A stretch of 64,000 nt of DNA from Rhizophagus clarus (lineage: Eukaryota > Glomeromycota > Glomeromycetes > Glomerales > Glomeraceae): assembly GCA_015698045.1 (NCBI GenBank), contig BLAL01000295.1:124001-188000 (forward strand), written 5' to 3'. The position numbers and the translations under genes are program-made. Shown in pieces: positions 20,875-33,100 of the stretch (the first letter of the stretch is position 1; each line of letters begins with the position of its first letter). The notes beneath the pieces are model-generated. The model was not told where the DNA came from and made no database searches. It saw nothing but the letters and a program-made list of their open reading frames with translations.

Positions 20875-23800
20875 AGATATATTTACACTGGGGAGTTTTC
20901 ATTACCAGAGAAAGATGATGTTATTTTTGATTTATTCGTTGCAGCCGAAAAGTTAAAGCTTATTGGCATGGTTGATTATCTTCAGAATTATCTTATTGAA
21001 AAAAAAACTTCATGGATTGAAAATAATTTAATTAAAGTATATCAAACCTCTTTAAAGAGTATAAGTTTCAGGGACCTACAATATTATTGCGATGCAATTA
21101 TTAAACGAAAACCTGAATTAATATTTACATCAAGTGTGTTTCATACTTTAGAAAGAACAATATTATTAAATTTAATTAAACGTGAAGATGTATTTCTTTC
21201 AGAAGTTGAAATATGGATTAATTTAACCAAATGGGCACATGAACAAGAACCTCCTATTGATAAAGACCCTCGAAAGTGGAATACATTTGATACACTCGAA
21301 TTTGTAAAACGAATAACAGATTTTGTTCCATATATTAGATTTTTTACAATATCTTCAGAGGATTATTTTAGTTGTGTTCGCCCTTATAAAGATGCACTAC
21401 CACAAAATTTAGTTAAAGATTTGGAAAAATATTATCTTGTGAGAAAAGGTTCTTCTCCACCTCCTGCTCTTCCCCGTATAATGAGAAGTTCAATGTATTT
21501 TCAGTCACCTACCAAGACTAATACTCCTAACGTGGGATTACAACGTATTATTTCCTTTTTTTTTTTCTTTTTTCGCGTTTTAATTTCCGTCATAATTTTT
21601 AACTATAATCTTTTCTTATTTACTAGGAAGGGGTATCGCTCTAGCAAAGCCTCCTAAAATTAATCGAAGTGTTTCTCTGAAGCCCGTTTCTACGTTAATT
21701 AATATCCGACAAATCAAACGTATATCACGTTGGATTTACGGAAATGAATCAGGAGATAATTATACTAAAAATTTCTTATTATTAGCAAAGGGAAATTGGG
21801 ATAGCCTGACAAAAGAAAGTTTTCATTCTTTATGTGATAATAAAGGGCCAACGCTAATTTTAGCAAGAATTGATAATACCAACGAAATTATTGGTGGATA
21901 TAATCCAAATTCATGGACAAGTTCAAATAGCTGGATAATGTCGACTGATAGTTTTATATTTTCATTCAAGTCTGATGGAAGTGGAATTGATAGTACTATT
22001 TTTAGTAAAGTAATAAATCCGTATGCTGCTATTTTTGACGGTAGTAGTGATATGGATGTGAGCTTTGGTTTAGATTTACTATTATTTGGTGGAGAGTATA
22101 AACATGAACATTATGAAAAAAGACTTATGGATTGTGATAATTTTAAAATTAAAGATTTTGAAGTTTTTCGGGTTAAAAAAAGTAACAAAGACAATACTAA
22201 TAATAATTTCTCTCGTCTGCAGTTATCAGGATCATTACCAGGATCCTTATCAGGATCTTGGATTGACGGAAATGAATCAGACGATACTAATAGTAATTCC
22301 TCTCGTCTGCCACTTCCTTTTCCATCGCCGAAAGGGCCATTACTAGGATCATTACCAGGATCGTTATCAGAATCTTTGATTGACGGAAATGAATCAGGCG
22401 ACAATAATAATAATTTCTTATTATTTACAAAAGGAAGTTGGGATAGCATGACAAAAGTAAATTTTCAACAAATGATTCATCAATTGAAGTTAAATCATGG
22501 TTTATTAATTGATGGTTATAACATAAAATCAAGCGAACATGCTATTTTTATGAATGATGGTGAATTGAATGTGAATTTATACAATGGGCAACCTATTATA
22601 TACGATAACATAAATGATTCTGTTTCTTCGGAAAATTTTTTCGTAGACAAAAACAATTTTAATAACATATTACAATCATCCGATGTGTGTATTAATTTTC
22701 CAGTTACAGAAATTACTTATAGAGGCGATTTGTTGGAATCTTTTTCAAAATGTATGGATAATGATGAAAATTTACATAAAAAGTATGGTCAATATTTTGC
22801 GAGGAATACCTTAATTGGTGGCAACCTATTTATCAAAAATTTAAATTCGGCCTCTCAAACGCAAATTGATGTTTTAAAATCTTTTTTATTCTGTGCATAT
22901 AATTCAGCTAAACATTCTATAAAAATTCCAGTCAATAATTTATTCACCTTGGATCTTTTACCAAAAATAGTAACGTTGGATGGTGAGGAGTTGGATACTC
23001 ATGAAAAATTGTCCAAATGGATGAATAATTTATATCGAGAGGAAGAGAAAAGCATTTCTATAATTGCTTATAATAACTTAATTCCCGTTTCTCAGTTAAG
23101 AAACAATACTGTATCACCAGTAGATGAAAGTCAACCTGGATTCTTTAAAGAAAAGTTGAATTTAGAAGAATGGGTCGGAGATGCAGTTAATAATAATTTA
23201 GCAAGTTGGATCAAAGATTTCCATCTTTTTCAGGGATTGATATTCAATAAAGATTATGGGATGGAGATTAGCAAGAAAATTTGCATTACCTTTATCAAAA
23301 TTCCAGAAATCAATCCAAGTGATTTATCATACTTAAAAATTATAAAACCTTCAACAAAATTAGAAAATTTCTTGATCTCCCATAATATTTATTCACCTTA
23401 TAATTTAAGTTCATTTCCATTTATCAAAAATAATAATATTAAAAGCGATGCTGAAAGTTATGAGGATTGTACTCATATTCTAGTTCATTGTGAACGATAT
23501 GAAATTCTCTTAAATAAAGAAAATATAAAACTTTCACAAGAGTTTGAATATGCTATAGAAGAAGCGCTTAATAGCATGAAACCATTAAAAATCCTACAAG
23601 ATATATTTAATGAATATGGTCATTTATTTCCACAAAGAATTATTTTAGGAAGATCTCTTAAAAATATTTTACATACTTTGCCAAATTCTTTCGCGTCTGA
23701 GACCATCAACATAAGATCAGAATCATCAAAATCATCAGAACCGTTAATGACACGTTTAGACAAATTAAATATTTCATATTTTTTAACGCCAAAAGGAAGA

Positions 23801-24679
23801 ATTATTGAAAAAAATGTTTTATCTGAATGGATTCAAAATCCGAACAATTTGATGGAAATTATTGAATTTGATAAAATTGTCCCACTTTATAAAATTCTTA
23901 AAGAGGAACAACAAATAAAAGTAGATGGTTTATTACAAAATAATTATAGAATATTGATGACAGGAATTACTGATTTGAGAGATTTAGATGTTAATGATAT
24001 TGAATATTACAAACGCATAAATATTGAACCATTATTAGAGGATGAAATTTATGAAGTATATGGATCAGTTATATCAAAGAATAATTCGAAACTAGAAGGA
24101 ATTTATGTTAATTTTGGATCATATGACTTTAATGGATTCTTTGCAGTGATAAAAAAATTAGAAGAAACAAAAATTGACATAAGCGAATGTAATGTGTTAT
24201 GGATGATTGTTGAAAAACCTTCGGAATTATTGGTTTTTAGTCCAAGTAATCGAGAATTTCATGTTGAATGCATTAAAGTATCTATTGTATTACAACCTAA
24301 CAAATCAAATTATTACATTACATCCTCTTTTCCATTAACCCAAGGAAACGCTATTTTTGTTCATGCGTATTGTCCATCGACTAATTATGAGCCCGATATT
24401 ATTATTAATTTAGTTAAATGGTCACATGATTATATTAATTTTCGAGTAACCAAATCAGTTTACAATGAACCAAATAATTCTTCGACGTATATTGAAGAAG
24501 ATATCAATTTAGACTTGCACATTTGTATTCTATGTTCAGATTATAAAAACTTAAAGATTGATAATAATGGTGAGGTAGAATATTCTTTGGATTTAACTGG
24601 TTATGTTTTGACAAAGGATAATTTTAACGAAAATTTATTTACTGAAATCAAAGAGGTCGATATTACAAGTGGTTCTTGA
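20507..24679 (+). CDS. BTB-BACK-TLDc protein fused to a MACPF-like module
   Basis: Exons 20507-20769, 20877-21544 and 21627-24679 give 1327 residues. Residues 1-500 parallel gene 3 (BTB, BACK, TLDc from about 335), being four codons shorter in each of the first two exons. Where gene 3 stops after EVFQVKK, this gene reads on. Residues about 500-590 are a linker with two copies of GSLPGSLSxS-x-IDGNESxD; the second runs into NNFLLFTKGSWDSMTK, a duplicate of the TLDc start. About 740 novel residues follow. FNEYGHLFPQRIILGRSL (about 970-987) and WIQNPNNLMEIIEFDKIVPL (about 1043) have the layout of fungal MACPF-like domains and match landmarks in the next gene. The C-terminal third (about 1120-1327) looks like beta-rich repeats. 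MACPF folds can form membrane pores; pore activity here is untested and no signal peptide is present. Frame is open and no stop interrupts the fusion. Confidence 0.75.
22186..22470 (+). repeat. Internal duplication joining TLDc to the C-terminal module
   Basis: Two direct copies within the coding exon share 'ggatcattaccaggatc', 'ttgattgacggaaatgaatc' and 'aataataatttct'. They lie about 110-130 bases apart; the second carries over into a copy of the TLDc N-terminal sequence (ggaagttgggatagcatgac, also near 21790). This suggests unequal duplication produced the fusion junction. Confidence 0.7.
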
Positions 24680-25399
24680 GAATTTATTTCTTGTCAGTAC
24701 ATAAATACTTGTTTTATTATTATAATATGCGATAAATTCATATAATATGAATGTTGTTCAAAAAATATCGTGTATTGTCCGCGCCTTGCCTTATGTTCTA
24801 CCATGTAAAAATAATTTTAACCTTTATGTCTAATAATAAAATTTTATTAAAATTATTATGCGTGTTTTTAAATAAATAAAATTATTTTAAAATTAATTGC
24901 CAATATACAGAGTGTTCTGAATATAATTAATGTGCAATCATCGCTTTTGATTAATATTGACGATATATTGAGAATCGAAAATCTTTGGATGATATTAAGG
25001 GAATACTTCTTTCATCAGTTGGTCTATTATGCCAAGTCATCATAACGAACAATACGAAGAAAGTTGCATTTCGATTTCCTTTATTATGATGACAATTATA
25101 TTTCAGGAAGGGAAGCAACTCGTACCCTACGAAATATTTCTGCTCATTTACCCAGGCTATTTACCCTTCAGTTTACGCTGAGTTACTACCTTAAAGCATC
25201 AGTAATTCGGTATTAGTATTCAAAGTAAATCTAATTCGAGTCACGGGTTGATCAGATCATTTAGGTTCATCATAAAAATAATTTGATCCTGTGATCTATC
25301 TGTCACACTAAATAGTGAAACAATTTTGCGACATCAAAACGATACACAAACATTGTTACTGAATATATTTTTGCCATTTTTTTAAAACCCACATCCTTT
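24680..25399. other. Intergenic region between the fusion gene and the MACPF-like gene
   Basis: No supported gene; ordinary AT-rich sequence with slightly GC-richer patches near 25080-25200. Confidence 0.5.
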
Positions 25400-25435
25400 T
25401 TTTTTTTTAAAAAAAAAAAAAAAATAAAAAAAAAA
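25400..25435 (+). promoter_or_regulatory. T-tract to A-tract switch before the MACPF-like gene
   Basis: Ten T then a long A run, interrupted by one T, immediately before ATG 25436. Same design as for the BTB genes. Confidence 0.4.
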
Positions 25436-27388
25436 ATGTCCTTTAGAATTATATTTATTCAAATTATAGATGATTTGCCACCACAATACACTTCAAAAAA
25501 ATTAAATTTAACTGATAACTTATCAGATATTCGTAATAATAATGATATTGACAATACATTATTCTTTTCAACAAAATTGAAAGACGGGTACGCTCAAATA
25601 GAACGTAAAGACGAGGAAAAGTATAGTTTAAAAGAAATTATAATTACTGAAGATAATCAAAATATTTTATATTTAATGAGAAAACCATGTTGGGATTTTT
25701 TTAACAAAAAGTGTGAATTAGATTATGGACGTACTATGAGTTTTGATGGAATTAAAAGGGCCAATAACAAAGCATTTAAGATAAAAAATTTTGAATTAAC
25801 TGAAATTAGGGCTAAAGGGTATAAAAAAGGTTATCTTGAATTTGAATCAAAAGAAGATTGGATGAGGAAAACTAATTTATTTTTCAGTAGTGATGCTAAT
25901 ATACGGCATTTTACAGAGTTAGGAATATCTATTGAACATTCACAAAGTGACAATTTTGAAGATGAAATTAAGTCAGTGTATAAATACACGGAACTTGGAA
26001 AAGTGTTATTAAAATTTCATAAATATTTAGAGCCAACTGAAGAATTTATCAAAGAAATAAAAGCTGCTATAGAATCTAATGATTTAGAAGAATATAGAAA
26101 AATTATTGAGGAATATGGTCAATTCATCCCAACTGAAGTTATTCTAGGAGGAAGAGTTTATTTTAAAGATGTCAAGATGACATTAAAAAATTCTGCAACT
26201 AAGTCTAAGGAGGATTCTACGAGCGTGAAGTTTGGATCTTTAAATCTCAAAATCGGAGTTAATTCTAGTAAATTAAAAGGGAAATCAAAATTTTATAGTT
26301 TTAATAACATGAGATTACTTGGAGGGAGTCACCCTAAAAATGAAAATTTTGATGAAAAATATTGGATTGAGTCTTTGGAAGATTATCAAAATTGGGAATG
26401 TATAGAATTTAGAAATCCTATTAGCATATTTCAACTTGTATCTGATAGTTTATGCAAAATATCCTTTAATTCTATTGGGAAAAGAATATTATATACGTGT
26501 ACTGAAGATTGTGATTATTCTTTAAATAATTTTAAAAAGTACCGAGATTTTGAATTAAAGTTACCGCGAAATATCTTGGATGTTATTCAAAATGAGGAAA
26601 CTGATTGTGATATCTTTGCAGCAGTGGTTGATACTGAAGATTCAAAAAATATTTTTTTTAATTGTCAAATACTTAAACCAAAAGCAGAAAAAGGGAAGCA
26701 AATAAAACCAAGAATCATAATTCATGGTATTCAAAAACAATTCCAATCACGTAATTTTAAATTAAAAATTAAGATAATGGTTGTCGGTTATGATACAAAT
26801 TTTAATTTTATTCTTCCTAATGTCGAAGTAATTAAGAATGACCATAATTCACATGATCAACACAATTTTACAAGTGTGCCATTACCCAAACATGATTTAA
26901 TGACAAAAAATACTCCTTTTTTTGGAATTCCTGTATTGGAAAGTTTGAATCATTTAAATAAGTTCCTTATAATTGGACATAATTTTCGCAATGTTGATGA
27001 CAAACTTGAAATAGTCATGTTTTCTTACTGTTCAAAAAAAAGGTGTTACGCTAATTTACCAAAGTTTACTTTTTGCACACTTATCATAAATGAACCCATT
27101 TCTAATACCTATGGATCGTTTCCCTTTGAGTTTAGTATGTGGAAAAAAAAACCATTTGTTGATCTTAAAAAAAAATTTACCTCTCATTTAAATCCAAAGT
27201 ATGTTAGTTTATGTCTATCAAAAGATAGTTATAAACCATTCTATTTGAAACAAAAAATCGAACAAATTAAAATAAAGTACGTTGATTGCAATTGCGGTAA
27301 AACATGTTTCGTTTGTAAAAACAAAACATCAAGAATATCATCAAAGGATAGAAATAATATTGAATGTATGGTATATAACTATATATAA
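25436..27388 (+). CDS. MACPF-like protein with ubiquitin-like N-terminus
   Basis: Single-exon frame of 650 residues. The first 70 or so residues (RIIFIQIIDDLPPQYTSKKL, then NLSDIRNN and TLFFSTKLKDGYAQIERKDE) look like a small ubiquitin- or RBD-like fold. A segment with CELDYGRTMSFDGIKRANNK and KIKNFELTEI follows. Residues 215-243 contain EYRKIIEEYGQFIPTEVILG-GRVYF, similar in layout to the MACPF signature (YG-x-x-(Y/F)-(I/V), then LGG). Residues about 311-337 (WIESLEDYQNWECIEF, NPISIFQLV) parallel residues near 1043 of the upstream fusion gene. The C-terminus has a cysteine cluster (CNCGKTCFVCK, about 619-630), perhaps metal-binding. No signal peptide or membrane helix. Family membership is inferred from these landmarks; alternative is an uncharacterised fungal domain of unknown function. 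Confidence 0.6.
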   Translation: MSFRIIFIQIIDDLPPQYTSKKLNLTDNLSDIRNNNDIDNTLFFSTKLKDGYAQIERKDEEKYSLKEIIITEDNQNILYLMRKPCWDFFNKKCELDYGRTMSFDGIKRANNKAFKIKNFELTEIRAKGYKKGYLEFESKEDWMRKTNLFFSSDANIRHFTELGISIEHSQSDNFEDEIKSVYKYTELGKVLLKFHKYLEPTEEFIKEIKAAIESNDLEEYRKIIEEYGQFIPTEVILGGRVYFKDVKMTLKNSATKSKEDSTSVKFGSLNLKIGVNSSKLKGKSKFYSFNNMRLLGGSHPKNENFDEKYWIESLEDYQNWECIEFRNPISIFQLVSDSLCKISFNSIGKRILYTCTEDCDYSLNNFKKYRDFELKLPRNILDVIQNEETDCDIFAAVVDTEDSKNIFFNCQILKPKAEKGKQIKPRIIIHGIQKQFQSRNFKLKIKIMVVGYDTNFNFILPNVEVIKNDHNSHDQHNFTSVPLPKHDLMTKNTPFFGIPVLESLNHLNKFLIIGHNFRNVDDKLEIVMFSYCSKKRCYANLPKFTFCTLIINEPISNTYGSFPFEFSMWKKKPFVDLKKKFTSHLNPKYVSLCLSKDSYKPFYLKQKIEQIKIKYVDCNCGKTCFVCKNKTSRISSKDRNNIECMVYNYI

Positions 27389-28181
27389 GGTACGTTCAAA
27401 TTCATTTTATCTTCGTTTTTCAAAAAATCACACATCTTAAAATTTAATTAATTCTTTACAAGTGATTGGCATCTTTCAAACCTTCGGGTCCTGCTTTGAA
27501 GTAAAGTTAATGGTTCGCTAAATATTTATTTCATATCATCGGTATAACTTTCCCATTTAAACCCCATACTTATTTATTATTTATAAATGTATTATTATTA
27601 TTCAGTGTATACATATTAATCTTATTATTTGATATTAATTAAGTTATTTAAGTAAAATCATGTTTTAATGAAAGAAAATTATATCCTTAAACGTGTAGGA
27701 TTTAATTTCCTCCTGCAGTCCTTGAAATGTTATTAATATTTAACGCGTTAATAAAATAAATAATCCATACTATGTAAGAAAGATATTATTAAAACGAATT
27801 TACAAACATCTTATAGAGATGCGTATAGAGCTCATCATACTAATGTGTTGTTTCAATGATACTGAAAATCGACAATTATAAATACATCATATTATACTTG
27901 TTTTCGTGATTGCATTTAAAGAATGCAAGTAGTAGTAATCAAGCGAATAATTGATTACAGCAATCAACAGATAAAGAAAAGGAATTTACATATTATAATT
28001 TTAAATGCTGAAATATTACGCGAAAAAAAATGAAGGTATGATGTTATAATACTTTAAGATTTTCAGGAATTTTCTGAAAAACAAAATAACGTTTGCAAAA
28101 AAAGCAAAAAAGAATTTTGAAGGGACGCGGGAAGAAAGCATGGTTACATATGTATATAGGTAAATGCAATGTGAAAATGTG
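27389..28181. other. Intergenic region
   Basis: No supported gene. Plain AT-rich sequence. Confidence 0.5.
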
Positions 28182-28189
28182 CATATGCC

Positions 28190-29711
28190 AGGACCCAGAA
28201 ATATACATATAGGGGTAGGGTCTATCAATGCGTCGTCATCATAGTGGAGTTGGACGGGGTAAGGTTTTGATTTGCGTATAATTTAGGAGATTTTTGTCCA
28301 TAGTAAGGTCATTAGATTGCGTATTTTTATCAAAAATTTTTATATGTAAAAGATTTAATTTGCGTATTTTGACCTATATTTTTATTTGGCCGATCATATA
28401 TACTGTTGTAGAAAATTATTCGATATGCTAAAATACGATTTATCAATCATAAAATTTAGTTATAAATTTTTTTTTTTTTAAAAGATTTTTTTATCGGTTT
28501 TTATAACCGAAATTTTTTTTTTAATATTTAATATTTTTTATCGGTTTTATAAACTGAATTTTTTTTTTAATATTTATATTATTAGTAACCGAATTTTTTT
28601 TTAAAAAAAGATTTTTTATAAACCGAACCTTTTTCTTTTCCACTGATTTAAAAAAATAAAAAAAAAAACTATTTATAAAAAAAAAGTACTAGGTACTACT
28701 GAAGTATAAATTGGAACTAACGGACTCTTGCAAATATGGTGAGTTAAGTGTAAGAAGCAGAATTCAATGTTAATAAAATTTTACTAACATTCCTTTTAGT
28801 TTTTTAGTACCTAATCAAGATTGTTCTATTTTTTATAGCTTATTACATTGGTAAGTTTCAAATTTTTAGGAATTTTATCAAAAAATGCTTACTAATGTTT
28901 TATAATTTCTTTTTTATAGATTTCAGAATTCGATCAGAACTTGGAATTCGAGACGGGTAAGTATTTCTATAAGGAGATAAGCGGGTTTGATTTTTTATGT
29001 ATTAAAGAGTATTTACTAACATTCTTTAACTTCTCTTTTGTAGATTTTGAAGTAAAATTTGGAATTCGAGACGGTTAAGTATTTCTAAAAGCGGGGGGGG
29101 GTGCGAGTTTGAATAAAGCGTTTGCTAACTTCTCTTTTTTGCGGAATTTAGACTAGAACTTGGAATAATTCAAGATAGGTGAGTATTTCTAAAGGAAGAA
29201 GGAGTGGGTTTATATAAGAACACTCACTAATATTCTTTAACATCTCTTTTTGTAGATTTTGAACTGGAACTTCAAATTGGAATTTAAACATATTGTAGGA
29301 ATGAACTTTCAAATATAAATATCAAAAAAAAAAAAAAAAATAATAAATTTTTTTCTAATTATAAAGCTATCTAAATTTGTATACAAATATTGTTAAAATA
29401 TAATACATTTCATTATATTTCGTTAACATAACATAAAGAGAAACAAATATAATTTTTTTTTTTTTTTTAATAAAAAAAAGACCGATATCAAACTGCAGAT
29501 TATAGAAACTATATCATATGATATACTGCACTTTGCTGAATTAATTAATAATTGAAAATTTTAAGGTCTGAAATTTTATTTGCGTATTTTTGCGGTATTT
29601 TCAATATCAGGTGTCAAATTTGCGTACCGTTCATATAAAAAACCCTTGCGTACAGCTCATAGTAAAATTTTCTTTCATCACCTGACCCCTATATATATAT
29701 TTCTGGGTCCT
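28190..29711. mobile_element. TIR element, 1522 bp, with 8-bp TSD and mini-exon cargo
   Basis: The left end AGGACCCAGAAATATA and the right end are inverted copies, the similarity running on through atataggggt. A perfect octamer catatgcc flanks it (28182-28189, 29712-29719). An 8-bp duplication fits hAT, though the terminal AGGACC is atypical, so superfamily is uncertain. Sub-terminal words 'tttgcgta' and 'atagtaa' recur at both ends. No transposase; the interior holds the tandem mini-exon array at 28730-29295 and poly-T tracts with 'atcggtttttataaccga' repeats (28490-28630). Confidence 0.85.
28730..29295 (+). repeat. Tandem array of mini-exon-like units with splice signals
   Basis: Units of roughly 95-120 bases each contain a 35-40-base exon-like block (attttgaa, acttggaattcgagacgg) followed by a donor (gtaagtatttct, gttaagtatttct, gtgagtatttct), a ctaacattctttaac branch-like region and an acceptor (ttttgtag or ttttatag). 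Clear acceptors end at about 28920, 29043 and 29256. At 28736 an ATG is followed directly by gtgagt. Reading exon blocks in order gives a short peptide only, so coding is doubtful. Could be a decayed multi-mini-exon gene captured by the transposon. Confidence 0.55.
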
Positions 29712-29815
29712 CATATGCCTAACGAATTGCGAATGAGAATTTGACATTCAAGGAAAAAAGAAAAGTTTAACGCTAAGCATTGTATATATGATTCGGATTA
29801 CAATTCGGATGTCTT

Positions 29816-30029
29816 TATAACTGATTTCATAATGTACGGGACATATTTCTTGCCGAGAGTAACTCGGCAAAACTCAGTAGAGATCAAAATGAAATAAAAA
29901 CTATAACGCTATTACTTGGTTTAATGCTCTGAATCTAATGATATAATTTTTACCTTATTCTGAGTTTTACTGGGGTTGCCGAATGTAAATAAAAATGAAT
30001 GTGTCCCGTACATTATGAAATCAGCTATA
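29816..30029. mobile_element. MITE of about 214 bp
   Basis: TATAACTGATTTCATAATG plus tacgggaca at the left matches the reverse complement of the right end (TATAGCTGATTTCATAATG plus tacgggaca). A further inverted block, gccgagagtaactcggc...actcag / ctgagttttactggggttgc, lies just inside. Possible TA target. No coding capacity. Confidence 0.75.
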
Positions 30030-30134
30030 AATCAGACGAATTGTCTGGGTTGCGGATCGTATAGCTATATTTAAAGAAAGTTTAAGACTAAGTGGGAATA
30101 GGTCATCAGAATCGTCATTGGACATAGTTTTCAC

Positions 30135-33100
30135 TAGAGTTGCAGACATTTCTTTTATTGAGGGTAACTATCTTGCGGCATATGTCACGGCAATACGTCA
30201 CATACGCCGTTTGCCATAACCGTTGACTTATAACATATATATTGACTTATGCCGTTCATCTTGACGTATGACGTATTTATTGACGTATGACATATCATTT
30301 GACATATCCCTTTTATTCTCCTTTACTATAGAATTTAAATTAACGTGAACACGCAATATGCGAAATGCATTTTTACAACTTTTTTACTCTCTTTACTCAT
30401 GAATCGTGGAGAAAGCAGTTCAAGAAAGAATAAAAGACCAGTTTCTAATGAAAATAATGAAAATGAAGAAATTGTAGTTTCTTCAGATGAAGAACAAATA
30501 ACACGAAATAATAAAAAGCTAAAACTATCAACAACTCAAAAAAACACGAAACTTTTTTCAGAAATCTGGGAATATTATGAAAAAGGTTTACAAAAGAGTA
30601 ATGGACATTATGAAGCTATTTGTTTCTATTGCAAGACAAAATGGTCAAGAGGAAAACCACAAAAAATGGAAGCACACCTGGCAACTGAATGTATACAATG
30701 TCCTGAAGAAATATCAAGATACTGGCGTGAAAATATAGCCAACCGGCAAACAAACTATACTCGTAATAATAAATCACTTCCTCTTTCACAACCACCTAAT
30801 TCAACTCAAACGCAAATAACCAATTATTATAAATCTTCTGATCAGTCTTTACCCAAATTTGTTGTTGACCGTTTTGATAAAAAGGTTTTAAAGGCTTGGA
30901 TTATGGCTGGTATTCCTTTTAATGTGATCAAAAATCCTTTTGTTATAGATCTATTTAAAGATCTAAATCCTGGTTATTCTCCACCATCACGAACTACACT
31001 CTCTGATCATCTTGTTACTGAAGAATATACACGGGTGGGTTTAGCTATTGATCGTGATTTGGAACAATCTGAACATCTTACATTAGGTAAATGTAATTAA
31101 TATTATTATTAATTATTATAAATTTTAAAATCTTACAAATAAAAATCACTCATTAAAAGGATACTGATGTTACTTTAATTTAAATTCTATTTCTAATAGC
31201 ACTAGATGGTTGGAGTACTCCCAAAATGGAATCAATCTACAATTACATAGTTACAACTGATACACGAATGGAATACTTAATTGGTTTATATGATTATTCA
31301 TCAGAATCGCATACAAGTGAATTTTTAACAGAAGAGATATCTAAAATTATTAAGAAACTTGGTAGTGATAAGTTTGTGGCAATCGTCACTGATAATGCTT
31401 CCAATTGCCGAGTTGCAAGACAAAATATTCATGAAACATACCCACATATATGGAATATACGTTGTGCAGCTCATGCAATTAATTTGATCGCATCTGATTT
31501 AGTTAAACTTGAACCTATTAAAAAATTTATTAATGAATGTGGTAAAATTAATCGGTATTTTAGTACCTCACATGCTAGTAATGCTCTTTTAAAACAAGGT
31601 TTTACCAATATGAAAATTCAAGGAGGTGGATTACAAACTTGGGTAAAAATACGCTGGGGATCTTTATTTATGACAACAGATGCGTTATTAAGAGCTCAAC
31701 CAGTATTTGATTGGGTAAGTAAATTAATATAACTAATAAATCAAAATAAATTTATTAAATTTTAAATTTTTTTAGATCCTTAGAGAACATGCTACTTCTA
31801 TTACAAACAGTGAGGTTGCTGCTTTAATGGAATATGAGTCATTTTTTTCTACATGTTGATCAGTTCGTTCTATATGGAAGCCAATAAAAGAATGTATAAA
31901 TCTTTTAGAGGCAAATGAAGCTACTTTATCTGATTGTTTTATCCATCTTATTAAATTGGCCTATGCAATATACCGATTACCAAGTACAAATATCTTCAAA
32001 CCTTTTGCTATTAATATTTTTAATTGTTGATTTGAAGAATTTTTACACCCTCTTTATATTTTGGCTTATTATCTTCATCCATATTATCGAGGTTATATAA
32101 TATTCTAAATTATAAATTAATTCAATAATAATATAATTAATAATTTTTTTTTTTACTAGGTAAAGGTCTAAAAGATGATGCTTTTCATAAAGCTGCTTTA
32201 GCCGCAATTGAAATATGGCAAAGTCTCGGTCATACTCGCAAAGAAAGTGAAGAGTTAATTGCTCAACTTCGTAGGTTTGAATTAAGACTTGCTCCTTTTG
32301 ATCTTCCTTATTCTCCTGGACTTGAATCCCCAAAGGTATGGTGGAAATTAATTAAAATGCAACCACGACATTTGGCTGAACTCGCGTGTCGAATTTTTTC
32401 TATTAATCCAACTCAAGCAAATTGTGAAAGAAATTTCTCAATTCTTAATTGGATTTTGGGTGAAAAGCGAATTAATTTGACTTTAAAAAAACTTGAAGCT
32501 ATTGCCAAAATTCGGTCTTACTATATGAATAATTTTCAAAGAGAATTGAGTTATGTAAGTAAGAATCTTACTGAGAGTGAATTAAGAGAAAGTATCAATA
32601 TTTCATCAGTTAGTAACATTATTAGTTTAGATGATGATGATGATATAGGAAATATTGATGGGAATAATTTAAATCTGACTTTACTATCATCAAATACTGA
32701 ATTAGCCATTAGAAATATTGTTGATTTGACAGCTATTGATGGTATTAATGAAGAAATGGGTTCTAATATTATTCCGGCACAAGAACAACCTTTAGATCCA
32801 GCTGATTTGAATTATGATCCCAATGATGTATTAAATGGATTTTTAGAACATGAAAGAAATCTTACAGAAATCCCGGAGAATCATGAGCCTTAATTTTAGT
32901 TTAGCTTTTAAACATTTATAATAATTTTGTAATACGATAATGTGGTAATTTTACAAGAGTTTTAATGGTGTTGATATTTTATAATATAATAACATTTTAA
33001 TTACAAGTAGTTTAATATGAATAAATAATGGAATTTTTTTGCTTTTTTATTTTCTGGATTTTTTTTTTTAGATTGAACTAAATAATTTGTTGTTATTGAT

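Noticed and set aside
22086..22449. Frames overlapping the fusion gene in other frames
   Set aside because: Shadows of the GSLPGSLS repeat region.
31857..32030. TGA read-through or recoding in the transposase
   Set aside because: Two TGA codons in one dead transposon are better explained by mutation; other genes here use TGA as an ordinary stop (for example 24677-24679).
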